Positions 17,954 through 27,073 of a stretch of 42,587 bases of DNA are shown in pieces; position 1 is the first letter of the stretch; each line of letters opens with the position of its first letter. The stretch lies in the NCBI GenBank assembly GCA_018664075.1, contig JABJOY010000039.1, positions 1 to 42,587 of the forward strand. Reading direction: 5' to 3'. The DNA comes from Porticoccaceae bacterium. GTDB lineage: Bacteria > Pseudomonadota > Gammaproteobacteria > Pseudomonadales > Porticoccaceae. The notes under the pieces were generated by a model, which was given only the letters and a program-made list of their open reading frames with translations, searched no databases and was not told the DNA's origin. The translations under genes and the position numbers were made by a program.

Positions 17954-18805
17954 CTACTGCGTCCCGGCCCTAGCCTCATCGACAAACTGCTGTATTAACT
18001 GCCCCGACATAATGGTTGAAGGGGGAATTTTAAAAGGCAGCTGATCATAGGGAAACCAGCCCGCCTCGCTGATCTCGACACCATCGACACGAATATCATC
18101 GGTCACAGCCTCCGCGATATAACCGAGCATCAGCTGGCCGGGAAACGGCCATGACTGGCTGCCCACATAGCGAATATTAGCGATCTTAACGCCCACTTCT
18201 TCAAACACTTCCCGATGCAGAGCCTGTTCACAACTCTCACCAGCCTCCACAAATCCGGCCAGGGTACTAAACATACCCTCTGGCCAACTCGGTTGGCGCG
18301 CCAGTAAACAATGATCACCTCTGGTGACTACTACAATCACACAGGGAGAGATGCGCGGGTAATTATTAATATTGCAGGGCTCACAGCGCATGGCATGCTC
18401 TGAGTCGGAAGCCTGCATGGCAACGCCACAGCTACCACAGAATTTGTGGCTATCCTGCCAGCCGAGCAACTGTACCGCCCGACATGCCATGGTAAACTGT
18501 TCATCACTGGCCCCTACCAGAAGACTGCGCAGCTCGACCAGTTTAAATCCAGGGGCAGCTTTGGCTTCGGGCATCAGCTCCCAGACATGACAGTCCACCG
18601 CCTGGTACTGTCCTAGCAGCAGCCGTCGCTCACAGAAAAACTTCAATTGATCCGCAGACTCATGGTCAATTAAAAGGTTATTCCCTTGATCCTGATCAGC
18701 TGGAACCAAAATATTCCCCCCGACCACGGCTAAAATCCATTTCGTCTCTGTGTTTAGGGCTGTAGGGTTAGCATGAAAGCCATTGAGAACCTGTGATTGT
18801 GACAA
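17954..18805 (-). CDS. nudC: NADH pyrophosphatase / NAD-cap decapping hydrolase
   Basis: A 283-residue Nudix hydrolase that cleaves NAD(H) to NMN(H) and AMP and removes NAD caps from RNA. The zinc ribbon C-x2-C ... C-x2-C is visible in FCGSCGVAM and MRCEPCN. It is followed by the Nudix box GFVEAGESCEQALHREVFEEVG and the NADH-specificity motif SQSWPFPGQLMLGY, which separates NudC from other Nudix enzymes. The start is TTG at 18805 (no ATG nearby) with an AAGG sequence about ten bases upstream. It leads sohB and is divergent from nhaB. Confidence 0.94.
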   Translation of the reverse strand: MSQSQVLNGFHANPTALNTETKWILAVVGGNILVPADQDQGNNLLIDHESADQLKFFCERRLLLGQYQAVDCHVWELMPEAKAAPGFKLVELRSLLVGASDEQFTMACRAVQLLGWQDSHKFCGSCGVAMQASDSEHAMRCEPCNINNYPRISPCVIVVVTRGDHCLLARQPSWPEGMFSTLAGFVEAGESCEQALHREVFEEVGVKIANIRYVGSQSWPFPGQLMLGYIAEAVTDDIRVDGVEISEAGWFPYDQLPFKIPPSTIMSGQLIQQFVDEARAGTQ

Positions 18806-18988
18806 TTTCTTTACGCCTTATAGGTCAGCATTATTATGGCTCTTAACGCTTGCAATGTCTTGGCGTCGACGCTAAGGTTTGAGCCTGATTTTGACCTAGT
18901 CTAGCACGAATAAAAACAGCCTACTGCCAGTCTTTTAAAGGCAGGCAATGGTATAGAAATCAAAACAATCCAAATTTAGGAATAACAA

Positions 18989-20494
18989 ATGACACCTACA
19001 TTAACCCAAGCGTTTAAAAAGAATTTTCTTGGCAATTCACCGGGATGGTATGAGGCAGCCATTATTGCGTTTTTGCTAATAAACCCAATCTGTCTCTATC
19101 TGTTTGGTCCATTTGTGACTGGCTGGATGTTGATTGGAGAGTTTATTTTCACATTGGCCATGGCTCTAAAATGCTACCCATTGCAGCCCGGCGGCCTGCT
19201 GGCAATCGAAGCCGTAGTGCTTGGCATGACCAGCCCTGAGGCTGTTTATCAGGAAACCGTCAGCAACTTCCCGGTAATTATGCTGCTTATGTTTATGGTG
19301 GCCGGCATTTATTTTATGCGCGATATGCTGCTGTTTACCTTCACGAGAATCCTGCTAGGGGTTAAATCCAAGACCTTATTGTCATTCCTGTTCTGCGCTA
19401 CTGGGGCAATATTGTCCGCTTTTCTCGATGCGCTAACAGTCACCGCAGTACTGATTACTATTAGCGTTGGCTTCTACTCTGTCTATCACAAGGTGGCCTC
19501 AGGCAAGAAAATTGTCGATGACGGCCATGACCATAGCGATGATCAGAGCTTGATTTCAAACCACAGACAAAACCTCGAAGACTTTCGCGCCTTTCTGCGC
19601 AGCCTGATTATGCACGGCGCTGTAGGTACAGCTCTGGGTGGAGTAATGACACTGGTGGGCGAACCACAGAACCTGCTGATTGCAGAGCGAGCGAGCTGGG
19701 ACTTTATGGAGTTCTTCTTGCGTATGGCGCCAGTGACCTTGCCTGTTTTTGCCTGTGGCCTGATAACCTGTGTGTTACTGGAAAAAACAAAAATTCTTGG
19801 TTACGGCGCCACTCTTCCCGATGAAGTGCGCCAGGTATTGCAGGAATCGAGCGACTACGAAGACTCCAAACGTACGGTGTATGACAAAGCCGCACTTGTT
19901 ACACAGGGTATTGTCGCTGTTATTTTAGTGCTCTCTCTGGGCTTTCATGTAGCTGAAGTGGGCGTTATTGGGTTGATGGTTATTGTGCTGCTGACCGCTT
20001 TTAACGGCATTACTGAAGAGCACCGCATTGGTCATGCCTTTGAAGAGGCCCTGCCCTTTACTGCGCTGCTGGTTGTATTTTTTGCCATTGTTGCTGTGAT
20101 CCATGAACAACATCTGTTCTCACCCGTGATTGGCTGGGTACTGGCAATGGATGAGTCAATTCAGCCGGGTATGTTCTTCCTCGCCAATGGTCTGCTGTCA
20201 GCCATCAGTGATAACGTCTTCGTGGCAACTGTTTATATTAACGAAGTAAAAGCAGTTTTCGATGCTGGTGATATTAGCCGCGAGCACTTCGACAAACTGG
20301 TTATCGCCATTAATACAGGGACCAACCTGCCAAGTGTTGCCACACCAAATGGTCAGGCAGCATTCCTGTTCCTGCTGACCTCTGCACTGGCGCCATTGAT
20401 TCGACTGTCCTATATGCGCATGGTGATTATGGCCATGCCCTACACCATAGTGCTTACCATCGTGGGTTTTTTCGGTGTTATGTACAATATCTAG
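18989..20494 (+). CDS. nhaB: Na+/H+ antiporter NhaB
   Basis: A 501-residue inner-membrane antiporter exporting Na+ in exchange for H+, close in length to E. coli NhaB (~513). About 12 hydrophobic helices are evident. Recognisable stretches include the start region [38 protein letters not shown], and [15 protein letters not shown] followed by [22 protein letters not shown]. The ATG has AGGAA at good spacing. It is a single-gene unit ended by a strong terminator, consistent with a sodium-rich habitat. Confidence 0.96.
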   Translation: MTPTLTQAFKKNFLGNSPGWYEAAIIAFLLINPICLYLFGPFVTGWMLIGEFIFTLAMALKCYPLQPGGLLAIEAVVLGMTSPEAVYQETVSNFPVIMLLMFMVAGIYFMRDMLLFTFTRILLGVKSKTLLSFLFCATGAILSAFLDALTVTAVLITISVGFYSVYHKVASGKKIVDDGHDHSDDQSLISNHRQNLEDFRAFLRSLIMHGAVGTALGGVMTLVGEPQNLLIAERASWDFMEFFLRMAPVTLPVFACGLITCVLLEKTKILGYGATLPDEVRQVLQESSDYEDSKRTVYDKAALVTQGIVAVILVLSLGFHVAEVGVIGLMVIVLLTAFNGITEEHRIGHAFEEALPFTALLVVFFAIVAVIHEQHLFSPVIGWVLAMDESIQPGMFFLANGLLSAISDNVFVATVYINEVKAVFDAGDISREHFDKLVIAINTGTNLPSVATPNGQAAFLFLLTSALAPLIRLSYMRMVIMAMPYTIVLTIVGFFGVMYNI

Positions 20495-20515
20495 TTATTG
20501 ATGATAATAAAAAAA

Positions 20516-20547
20516 GGCCGGGTTATTGCTAACCCGGCCTTTTTTTA
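20516..20547. terminator. Bidirectional rho-independent terminator between nhaB and acyl-CoA dehydrogenase
   Basis: A perfect 10-bp stem, ggccgggtta / taacccggcc, with a TTGC loop. A-runs on the left and T-runs on the right allow it to stop both the plus-strand nhaB and minus-strand acd transcripts. Confidence 0.95.
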
Positions 20548-20562
20548 TTTTTGGAATATTAG

Positions 20563-21735
20563 TTACAGGCCATATTGACGGGCCGCAAGGTCACGCATAA
20601 TTTCCTCCGAACCACCACCAATAGCATTGACCCGCACCTCGCGATAAATTCGCTCAACCCGGTTGCCGCGTATATAACCAATGCCGCCCAGTATCTGCAT
20701 CGCCTCCCGGGCGCAGAACTCCATGGTCTGACTGCACTGCACCTTGAGCAAGGCAATATCACCAGCACTCTCAGTGCCAGACTGAAACTGTTTACACACT
20801 ATTTGCAGATAGGCCTGAGTCGCATTGATACGCATTTTCATATCGGCAATCTTGTGGCGAATCACCTGATGATCCGCCAGGCGCTGACCAAAGGTTTTGC
20901 GCTCTCTGGCCCAGGCCACTGAATCCTCCAGACAGACCCGTGAAAAGGCCTCCATAGACGCAGACATAGCCAGGCGTTCAGAGTTAAAGTTATTCATAAT
21001 AACGCTAAAGCCCTTATTCTCTTGGCCCAGCAGATTGCCCACAGGCACCCGCACATTATCAAAGTAAATGGTGGCAGTATCAGAACACCACCAGCCCTGT
21101 TTCTTATCCAGCGCCGTGCGCGAAACTCCCTCCGCATCCGCGGGAATCAATAATGTAGACACACCACCAGAGCCTTCACCGCCAGTGCGCACTGCAGTGG
21201 TAAACCAATTGGCATTCATGCCACCGGTAATATAGGTTTTAGAGCCATTGACCACATAATGATCGCCGTCCAGTCGCGCTGTTGTTTGCAGCTGCGCCAC
21301 ATCTGAACCACCGCCTGGCTCGGTAATGGCCAGGCTAATACGCTTGGTGCCTGCCAATACAGGGGGCGCTACCATTTGTTTAATTTCATCAGAGCCAAAG
21401 TTAATCACCGGGGGCAGTCCAATACCATGGACCATCAATGTCGCAGCCACGCCACCCACAGCAATACGCGCCATCTCTTCATTGAGAATAATGCCGTGCC
21501 AAACATCAATGCCCTCAGACACACCGCCAAACTCCTCTGGATAGCCCAGCCCTAAAAGGCCCACTTCAGCGGATTTGGTCCACAGCTCGTCCGGGATGCA
21601 GCCATTTTCATCCCAGTCCTCGGCATAGGGAATCACCTCGCGATCAAAGAAACGTCGCAGCTGGGCGCGCCATTCATGATGCTCCGCGGTCAGGCTACTG
21701 TTGGGTAATCTTGCGCTGTCAAAATCAAGAGCCAT
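20563..21735 (-). CDS. Acyl-CoA dehydrogenase
   Basis: A 390-residue FAD-dependent dehydrogenase forming the 2,3-enoyl-CoA. The FAD/substrate signature ITEPGGGSDVAQLQTTA, GGIGYIRGNRVERIYREVRV and the C-terminal GGGSEEIMRDLAARQYGL are typical of the short/branched-chain group. The IYEGT motif with the catalytic Glu of SCAD/MCAD is replaced by AIGGGSEE, so the base may instead come from the helix-G position (CLEDSVAWARERKTFG), as known for long-chain and isovaleryl enzymes. Substrate not assigned. Strong GGGGAG site. It lies just downstream of an AraC-type gene on the same strand, a likely regulator. Confidence 0.92.
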   Translation of the reverse strand: MALDFDSARLPNSSLTAEHHEWRAQLRRFFDREVIPYAEDWDENGCIPDELWTKSAEVGLLGLGYPEEFGGVSEGIDVWHGIILNEEMARIAVGGVAATLMVHGIGLPPVINFGSDEIKQMVAPPVLAGTKRISLAITEPGGGSDVAQLQTTARLDGDHYVVNGSKTYITGGMNANWFTTAVRTGGEGSGGVSTLLIPADAEGVSRTALDKKQGWWCSDTATIYFDNVRVPVGNLLGQENKGFSVIMNNFNSERLAMSASMEAFSRVCLEDSVAWARERKTFGQRLADHQVIRHKIADMKMRINATQAYLQIVCKQFQSGTESAGDIALLKVQCSQTMEFCAREAMQILGGIGYIRGNRVERIYREVRVNAIGGGSEEIMRDLAARQYGL

Positions 21736-21851
21736 AGTTGCTCCCCAATGATTAATTGATAAAAACTAGTCTGTGATAGTAAGCCTGGCGACCATAGCCA
21801 GCAAGCTAATAAGCGCCAGATATTTGGGAATAAATGCCAAGGGAAAAACGC

Positions 21852-22886
21852 TTATTTGCGCCGGTAATCCCGCGGCGAGATACCGTGCCAGCTCTTGAAG
21901 GCACTGGAAAAAGATCCCTGATCAGCATAACCCAGCAGAAAGGCAATCTCAGTGATGCCGAGACGACTATCTGCCAGATAGCGCAGGGCAACTTTCGAGC
22001 GCACCTCCTGCAAGATATTGAGGAAGCTGGTGCCTCGATCCGAGAGTCGGCGCTGCAATGTACGTCTTGAGATATTAAGCTTGCTGGCAAGCTTATCAAT
22101 GGTCACCTCGCCCTCCGGCAGGTACTGCACGATAGACTGCTTAAGACTGATCAGCAGCTGGTCTGAGGGATTGTCATCATCAAAAAAATCACTGAATGGG
22201 TTTTCCTGATCCGGCCCCTCATGGAGATCCTGCTCAAGCATTGGATAGTCCAGTGCCTCGCGCTTAAAAAACAAGCTGCTGTAGGGCTGGTCAAAAGACA
22301 GATTGCGGCCAAAGGTAGCTTCCAACTTAGAGATATCTCTGGGTTTGGCATAGGTGAAAGAAGCCCTGACCACCACCACAGGCATTACACAGACACTGTT
22401 AAAAATACCGACGGAAGCGGCCAGCATTTCATCACTGATAAATCGCTTGCTGCCAGTTTCCGGCAACAGCGGCTCCCAGCGCAATTCCACCATATCTCCA
22501 TCCCGCTGTGCTGTGATCTGGCCAATATCACCCCGCAATCTCAGCTGACTGGGTACCAGATTGAGATACTCTCTGAACGACTGACAGACCGTAGACAGAT
22601 AGAGCTGGAGATTGAGCCCTTTTAAAAAGGTCACTCGCCCTACCATAAGACCAATATCAGGATCCTCTGCCCCATCGGCAACAGATTCAAATAACTTAAA
22701 ATAGCAGTTTACTGGAAAGCGACGATCGGGAATTTTTAACTCAGAGGCATCCAGCCCAGCCTTTAGCAGCAGCCTGTTGACATCCAGCCCCAGCTGCTCG
22801 CTCACCTGCAACAGAGTGTTGATCTGCGCTGCATAAACAGTCCAGTTGGGATTGATAAGACGCTCATTGTTCAGGCTTGGTGACAT
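21852..22886 (-). CDS. AraC-family transcriptional regulator (arabinose_bd N-terminus type)
   Basis: About 344 residues. The N-terminal ~220 form the ligand-binding module (RFPVNCYFKLFESVADG, DIGLMVGRVTFLKG) seen in OruR/ArgR-like AraC regulators. The C-terminal ~100 hold two helix-turn-helix motifs (ISRRTLQRRLSDRGTSF; ITEIAFLLGYADQGSFSSAFK-type). I prefer the ATG at 22886 over the GTG at 22931, since MSPSLNNERL starts nearer the conserved domain; neither has a strong ribosome site. It sits 117 bp upstream of the acyl-CoA dehydrogenase, so it may control acyl-CoA catabolism. Divergent from imuA. Confidence 0.9.
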   Translation of the reverse strand: MSPSLNNERLINPNWTVYAAQINTLLQVSEQLGLDVNRLLLKAGLDASELKIPDRRFPVNCYFKLFESVADGAEDPDIGLMVGRVTFLKGLNLQLYLSTVCQSFREYLNLVPSQLRLRGDIGQITAQRDGDMVELRWEPLLPETGSKRFISDEMLAASVGIFNSVCVMPVVVVRASFTYAKPRDISKLEATFGRNLSFDQPYSSLFFKREALDYPMLEQDLHEGPDQENPFSDFFDDDNPSDQLLISLKQSIVQYLPEGEVTIDKLASKLNISRRTLQRRLSDRGTSFLNILQEVRSKVALRYLADSRLGITEIAFLLGYADQGSFSSAFKSWHGISPRDYRRK

Positions 22887-23020
22887 GTTGAAACTGATTT
22901 TCGTCCGTTGACAGGACGACCACTTTACCACCAGCCAAGAAACTCATTCAACGGTTGCCTGCAATACAGAGATCTATCTTATGATCTGTTGCCTATTTCT
23001 AGATGACATTCGATAAAATA

Positions 23021-23036
23021 CTGTATATATTAACAG
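23021..23036. promoter_or_regulatory. LexA (SOS) box upstream of imuA
   Basis: CTGT-ATATATTA-ACAG fits the gammaproteobacterial LexA consensus CTGT-N8-ACAG, with a 7-base extended symmetry ATACTGT / ACAGTAT. It lies 41 bases before the imuA ATG, in a promoter position. Confidence 0.92.
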
Positions 23037-23077
23037 TATTTAAAATAACAACATCTTTACCCAGCGCTTCTATTTTT

Positions 23078-23806
23078 ATGGCTAATCCAGAGACAATATC
23101 CGGCCTCCTGACACGTCAGGACACTTGGCGCGGCCGCAGTCAGCGCCGCTCCCGTCCAGTGGCACCCACAGGTTATAGCAGCCTCAACCTGCTATTACAG
23201 GGCGGTTGGCCAACCGCCTCAGTCACTGAACTATTGCCCAGACAGTTCGGTATAGGTGAGCTGAGCCTGCTATTACCCCTGTTAAAAGACCACAGCAACA
23301 ACAGCCGCCTATGCCTGTGGCTCGATCCTCCCTACCAGCCCTATGCACCCACATTGGCAGCCGCTGGTATAGCGCTGGAGCGACTGTTGGTTGTGCGCAG
23401 CAAAAACCCCAGAGAATGGCTGTGGGCCGCAGAGCAGTCTATCCGCAGCGGTGCTTTATTACTGGCCTGGGCACGCCAACAGGCGCCCCGCTATACAGAC
23501 CTGCGCAAGTTGCAACTGGCTGCCGCAGACAGCAGCAATGCGGCTTTTTTATTTAGCTCCGTCAGCTCATTGGCCGCACCTTCACCAGTGGCACTGCGGC
23601 TGGAACTGGAGAGCCTGCAAGTCAACAAATTACTGCTGACAGTGCGCAAAATGCGCGGCGCCGCTCCAGGGGCACAGCTGCAACTGCCACTGACCGGGCC
23701 CGATACACAGACTGCCCAGAGAACCCATCTGACACAGCTGCCGGCAGACCGGCACTATAGTTATGAGGGTTATAGCGGCCATTCGCCAGCCAGGCTAAAG
23801 AGTTAA
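23078..23806 (+). CDS. imuA: ImuA, SOS translesion-synthesis accessory protein
   Basis: A 242-residue RecA/SulA-like protein that works with ImuB and DnaE2 in damage-induced mutagenesis. I start it at ATG 23078 because the longer frame from 23003 would run through the LexA box. The family core SSLNLLLQGGWPTASVTELL followed by GIGELSLLLPLL lies at about residues 33-68, with WLDPPYQPYAPTLAAAG and LWAAEQSIRSGALLLAW following. No intact Walker A is visible, as usual for ImuA. It is separated from imuB by only eight bases, so the two form an operon under LexA control. Confidence 0.9.
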   Translation: MANPETISGLLTRQDTWRGRSQRRSRPVAPTGYSSLNLLLQGGWPTASVTELLPRQFGIGELSLLLPLLKDHSNNSRLCLWLDPPYQPYAPTLAAAGIALERLLVVRSKNPREWLWAAEQSIRSGALLLAWARQQAPRYTDLRKLQLAAADSSNAAFLFSSVSSLAAPSPVALRLELESLQVNKLLLTVRKMRGAAPGAQLQLPLTGPDTQTAQRTHLTQLPADRHYSYEGYSGHSPARLKS

Positions 23807-23814
23807 CAGTCTAA

Positions 23815-25296
23815 ATGGCAAAGAATAACAGACAGATAAAAGATATCTGGTTGTATCTGTATTTTCCCCTGCTGCCACTTGAGGCGTTATTGCCACAGCT
23901 GTCCACAGAGCAGAGGCAAAAACCCATTGCTGTTATTGACCTGCAAAAAAATACTCAACGAGTTCTGTGCTGCAACAGCCAGGCCAGTGCCTGGGGCATA
24001 GAATCCAGCCTGTCAGTGTCTACCGCTCTGGCCCTCTGCCCTGAATTGATAGTGCTGCCCAGACAGATTGGATCAGAACAGGATTGTCAGCAACAGCTAG
24101 CATTGCTCAGCTATAGGTTTACCCCGCTGGTTATTGTCCATGATTATGTCGGATTGTGGCTTGACATAGCGGGCTGCGATCAATTATTTAAAGGCTACAA
24201 TAACCTGCTGGGCAAGCTGGAAACCCAACTTCAGCATCAGGGAATTACCCCGGTCAATGGCATAGGGCCAAATCCACTTGCCGCACAGCTGCTGTGCCAG
24301 AGTCGCTTTCAAACAGAGCTTCCCAGCGACAGGGAAATACAGCATCGCCTGACAACTACGGCATTGCATCAATTAAAAACCAGCCGCAAACAGCAGCAGA
24401 GTTTTAAGCAGCTGGGTCTGAGAACCCTGGGAGATTTGCTCGCCCTGCCCCGCACTGAGTTGAGCCGCCGCTTTGATGGACAGCTTATGGACAGCATAGC
24501 GCAGCTCAACAATGAACAGCCCTTTAACGCCCCGTACTTTAAACCGGCCAACAGCTTTCGCGATCTTATACAAAACCCCCAGGGCCTGTTTAATAAAGAG
24601 AGCTTGCTGTTCCCGATGAAGATATTGCTACAGCGGCTGTGTAATTATTTGATAGCAAGGCAGTGCCATTGCCAGGAGATTGAATGGCACTTTGAGCCAT
24701 TAATAGGAGAGTCCAGACAGATGCGCATACAGCTCTCTGGCAGCCAAAACAGCTGGGCCAACCTGCTGATGCTCAGCCGTTTACAGTTGGAGCAATTAGA
24801 GCTGCCAGGCAGTGTTGAACAGATTATTCTCACCACCGATCAGTTTGTCGATATGCCCATGGGCATGTTTAATCTGGATCTATTTGGCGACAGCGATTCA
24901 GCACAGCAATCCTGTGATCTGATTGATAGCCTCAATGCACGACTGGGCATTGAAGCGCTGTCACAGCCTGTACTCAATCAGGATTATCTGCCGGAGCAGG
25001 CCAGCACATTGGCGGCGCCGGGCCAGCATATAAAGACAACCATCAATGACAGGCTAAAAGCACCGCAACCGGTCTGGCTGTTAACTGAACCTGCCCCGGT
25101 GCAAATGCGCAATCAGCAGCTGTACTGGCATCAACCCCTGAGTATTATCAGCGGACCAGAGCGCCTGTGCGGCAACTGGTGGCAGGCCGAGCAACAGCGC
25201 GATTACTATCTGGCCTGTGATAGCAGAGGCGCGCGTTACTGGTTATACAGGGAAACCAGCAGTCAGCGCTGGTTTGTTCATGGTTTGTTTTCCTGA
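23815..25296 (+). CDS. imuB: ImuB, inactive Y-family polymerase scaffold
   Basis: A 493-residue Y-family (DinB/UmuC-like) protein. The first catalytic motif of active polymerases (DFD.FFA) is replaced by LYLYFPLLPLE, so the metal-binding acidic residue is missing, which is the hallmark of ImuB. Fingers/palm remnants (QRVLCCNSQASAWGI, LCPELIVLPRQ, GLWLDIAG) and the helix-hairpin LGLRTLGDLLALPRTELSRRFD are clear. A beta-clamp-binding candidate NLDLFG occurs at residues 353-358. By family knowledge it recruits DnaE2 to the clamp. Here dnaE2 is not next to it but about 5.8 kb downstream. It converges on an acyl-CoA synthetase. Confidence 0.93.
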   Translation: MAKNNRQIKDIWLYLYFPLLPLEALLPQLSTEQRQKPIAVIDLQKNTQRVLCCNSQASAWGIESSLSVSTALALCPELIVLPRQIGSEQDCQQQLALLSYRFTPLVIVHDYVGLWLDIAGCDQLFKGYNNLLGKLETQLQHQGITPVNGIGPNPLAAQLLCQSRFQTELPSDREIQHRLTTTALHQLKTSRKQQQSFKQLGLRTLGDLLALPRTELSRRFDGQLMDSIAQLNNEQPFNAPYFKPANSFRDLIQNPQGLFNKESLLFPMKILLQRLCNYLIARQCHCQEIEWHFEPLIGESRQMRIQLSGSQNSWANLLMLSRLQLEQLELPGSVEQIILTTDQFVDMPMGMFNLDLFGDSDSAQQSCDLIDSLNARLGIEALSQPVLNQDYLPEQASTLAAPGQHIKTTINDRLKAPQPVWLLTEPAPVQMRNQQLYWHQPLSIISGPERLCGNWWQAEQQRDYYLACDSRGARYWLYRETSSQRWFVHGLFS

Positions 25297-25307
25297 CTGG
25301 CAGCCAA

Positions 25308-25355
25308 CTATCAAACTAGTACTAATTATCAAACTGGCGCTACTTATCAAACAGC
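25308..25355. repeat. Imperfect 18-bp tandem repeat over the acyl-CoA synthetase stop codon
   Basis: Three 18-bp-spaced copies share YTATCAAAC (plus strand). On the minus strand they read TTTGATAAGTAG, TTTGATAATTAG and TTTGATAGTTGG in one frame: the last codons and stop of the acyl-CoA synthetase repeated downstream with decay. It fills the 43-bp gap between imuB and that gene. Confidence 0.65.
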
Positions 25356-26872
25356 TCTTTTAACTTAAATTTCTGCACCTTGCCCGCCGGATTTCTAGGC
25401 AGCAGATCAATCAGATGCAACTGACTGGGCAGTTTGTAACGGGCCAGAGACTCACCGGCAAAGTTGCGCAGATCTTCCAGACTCAGTTCCGCGCCCTCTT
25501 CCAGCACAGCAATAGCGGTGACTGCCTCACCCCATTTTTCGTCGGGCAGACCAATCACTGCTACTTCAAGAATCGATGGATGGCCGTAGAGAATACTTTC
25601 GACCTCCGCGGGATAGACATTCTCGGCGCCGGTAATCACCATGTCTTTCACCCGGTCGCAGAGAAATAGAAAGTCCTCATCATCCAGGTAGCCAATATCA
25701 CCACTGTGGAACCAGCCCTGAGCATCAATCGCCTCGGCCGTGGCATCTTCGCGATTCCAGTACCCTTTCATCACATTGGGGCCTTTGATACAGACCTCGC
25801 CATGCACTCCAGCAGCCACAGGATTATTCTGTTTATCGACAATCCGCACCTCGGTAAACATAGGCGCCTTGCCCGCAGAGCCCACCTTAATCATAGCCAG
25901 ATCACTGGCCAGCAGACTGGCAAAAGGTGCAGTTTCGGTCAGACCATAGCCCTGACAGAAGTTAATGCCCCGTTCACCATAGGTTTTAATCAATGGCACT
26001 GGCACTGGCGCGCCACCGCAGGTCAATGTGGCAATACTCGACAGATCTGTGCTGGCAAAACTCTCATGCTGCACCATCATCAGGAACATAGTTGGCGCAC
26101 CAAACATGGTGGTGACCTGATGCTTCTCAATTAATGACAGCACCTCCCCCGCATCAAAGCTGCGCAGAAGCACCACTTCAACGCCTTTACCCAGAGATAG
26201 CAGCGTGGTGACATTAAGGCCACCAATATGAAATAGCGGCGCACAGGTTAAAGTGGTACCCGACAGGCCATCTTCACCAAAGCACACATTAATGCTATTC
26301 CAGAATATATTGCCATGGGTCAGCATGGCCCCCTTGGGCAGGCCCGTGGTCCCGGAGGTATACATAATAAAAGCCACATCATCAGCATCCACCTTCTCGC
26401 TGGCTTCAATACCTGTGGCTGCGGCCATTAATGGCTCCAGAGGCTCCCAGTTATCTGCATCAGCTTCAGCGGTGATATAGCGAGTGCATTGCAGATTGTC
26501 CCGTTCAGAGTCAATTAACGGCCGCAACATATCGTCTGCCACCATAGCGCTAATACCTGCATCGTTGGCAATAAAGCGAACTTCAGGGCCAGTCAGGCGA
26601 AAGTTCAGGGGCACAAATACCGCACCCAGACAGCCGCAGGCATAGAGCATCTCTAAAAACACCGGGTGGTTAAGGCCGATATAACCCACCCGGTCACCGG
26701 CAGAAATACCCCCGGCACGGAGCACCGCCGCCATGCGTCGCACACGATCACCCAGCTCGGCAAAAGTCTGAGTCGCGCCTTCGAAGGTCAGCGCCCGCTG
26801 ATCAGGTGAAATCGCCGCGCGGCGAAGAATGGTTTGGCCGAGACCTATATCGGCAGTCTGTATATTTGACAT
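25340..26872 (-). CDS. AMP-dependent acyl-CoA synthetase/ligase
   Basis: A 510-residue ANL-superfamily enzyme that adenylates a carboxylic (fatty or aromatic) acid and transfers it to CoA. The P-loop YTSGTTGLPK is at 171-180. The adenine motif QGYGLTETAP, the ribose-binding SGDIGYLDDEDFLFLCDRVKDM-type region and the C-terminal catalytic lysine K498 (NPAGKVQKF) are all present, so it should be active. Chain specificity is not readable. Strong GGGGG ribosome site. It lies on the opposite strand between imuB and the glucosylglycerate operon, without an obvious functional link to either. The acyl-CoA dehydrogenase at 20.6-21.7 kb is a possible pathway partner. Confidence 0.92.
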   Translation of the reverse strand: MSNIQTADIGLGQTILRRAAISPDQRALTFEGATQTFAELGDRVRRMAAVLRAGGISAGDRVGYIGLNHPVFLEMLYACGCLGAVFVPLNFRLTGPEVRFIANDAGISAMVADDMLRPLIDSERDNLQCTRYITAEADADNWEPLEPLMAAATGIEASEKVDADDVAFIMYTSGTTGLPKGAMLTHGNIFWNSINVCFGEDGLSGTTLTCAPLFHIGGLNVTTLLSLGKGVEVVLLRSFDAGEVLSLIEKHQVTTMFGAPTMFLMMVQHESFASTDLSSIATLTCGGAPVPVPLIKTYGERGINFCQGYGLTETAPFASLLASDLAMIKVGSAGKAPMFTEVRIVDKQNNPVAAGVHGEVCIKGPNVMKGYWNREDATAEAIDAQGWFHSGDIGYLDDEDFLFLCDRVKDMVITGAENVYPAEVESILYGHPSILEVAVIGLPDEKWGEAVTAIAVLEEGAELSLEDLRNFAGESLARYKLPSQLHLIDLLPRNPAGKVQKFKLKELFDK

Positions 26873-26992
26873 AAAAAACCCCCAAGATGTGTTCGCTGGC
26901 AGGTTGCTCGCTATTCTGCGGCTAGCCCTTATTGTTAGTTTTGCTCAATCATAAAAGCTGCGTCTGCAAATATCTATAACTCGATTCGGTAT

Positions 26993-27009
26993 TTGGCATG
27001 CTTTCTGCA
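26993..27009 (+). promoter_or_regulatory. Candidate sigma-54 promoter for the glucosylglycerate operon
   Basis: TTGGCATG-CTTT-CTGCA matches the RpoN consensus YTGGCACG-N4-TTGCW with two mismatches and with the obligatory GG-N10-GC spacing. It lies about 135 bases before the phosphatase start, within the intergenic gap. No NtrC-type upstream site was recognised. A chance match cannot be excluded. Confidence 0.5.
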
Positions 27010-27073
27010 ACCTCCCAGGTAGAACAGAGATTTAACCTCTGAAATAAAAGCAGACCAGGCGCCAGGACAGGTA

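Noticed and set aside
18920-18955. Short inverted repeat (ctgcc...ggcag) upstream of nhaB.
   Set aside because: Only five base pairs with a long loop; too weak to call an operator or riboregulator.
23003-23077. N-terminal extension of ImuA in the longest frame.
   Set aside because: It would place the LexA box inside the coding sequence; the ATG at 23078 fits the family and promoter layout.
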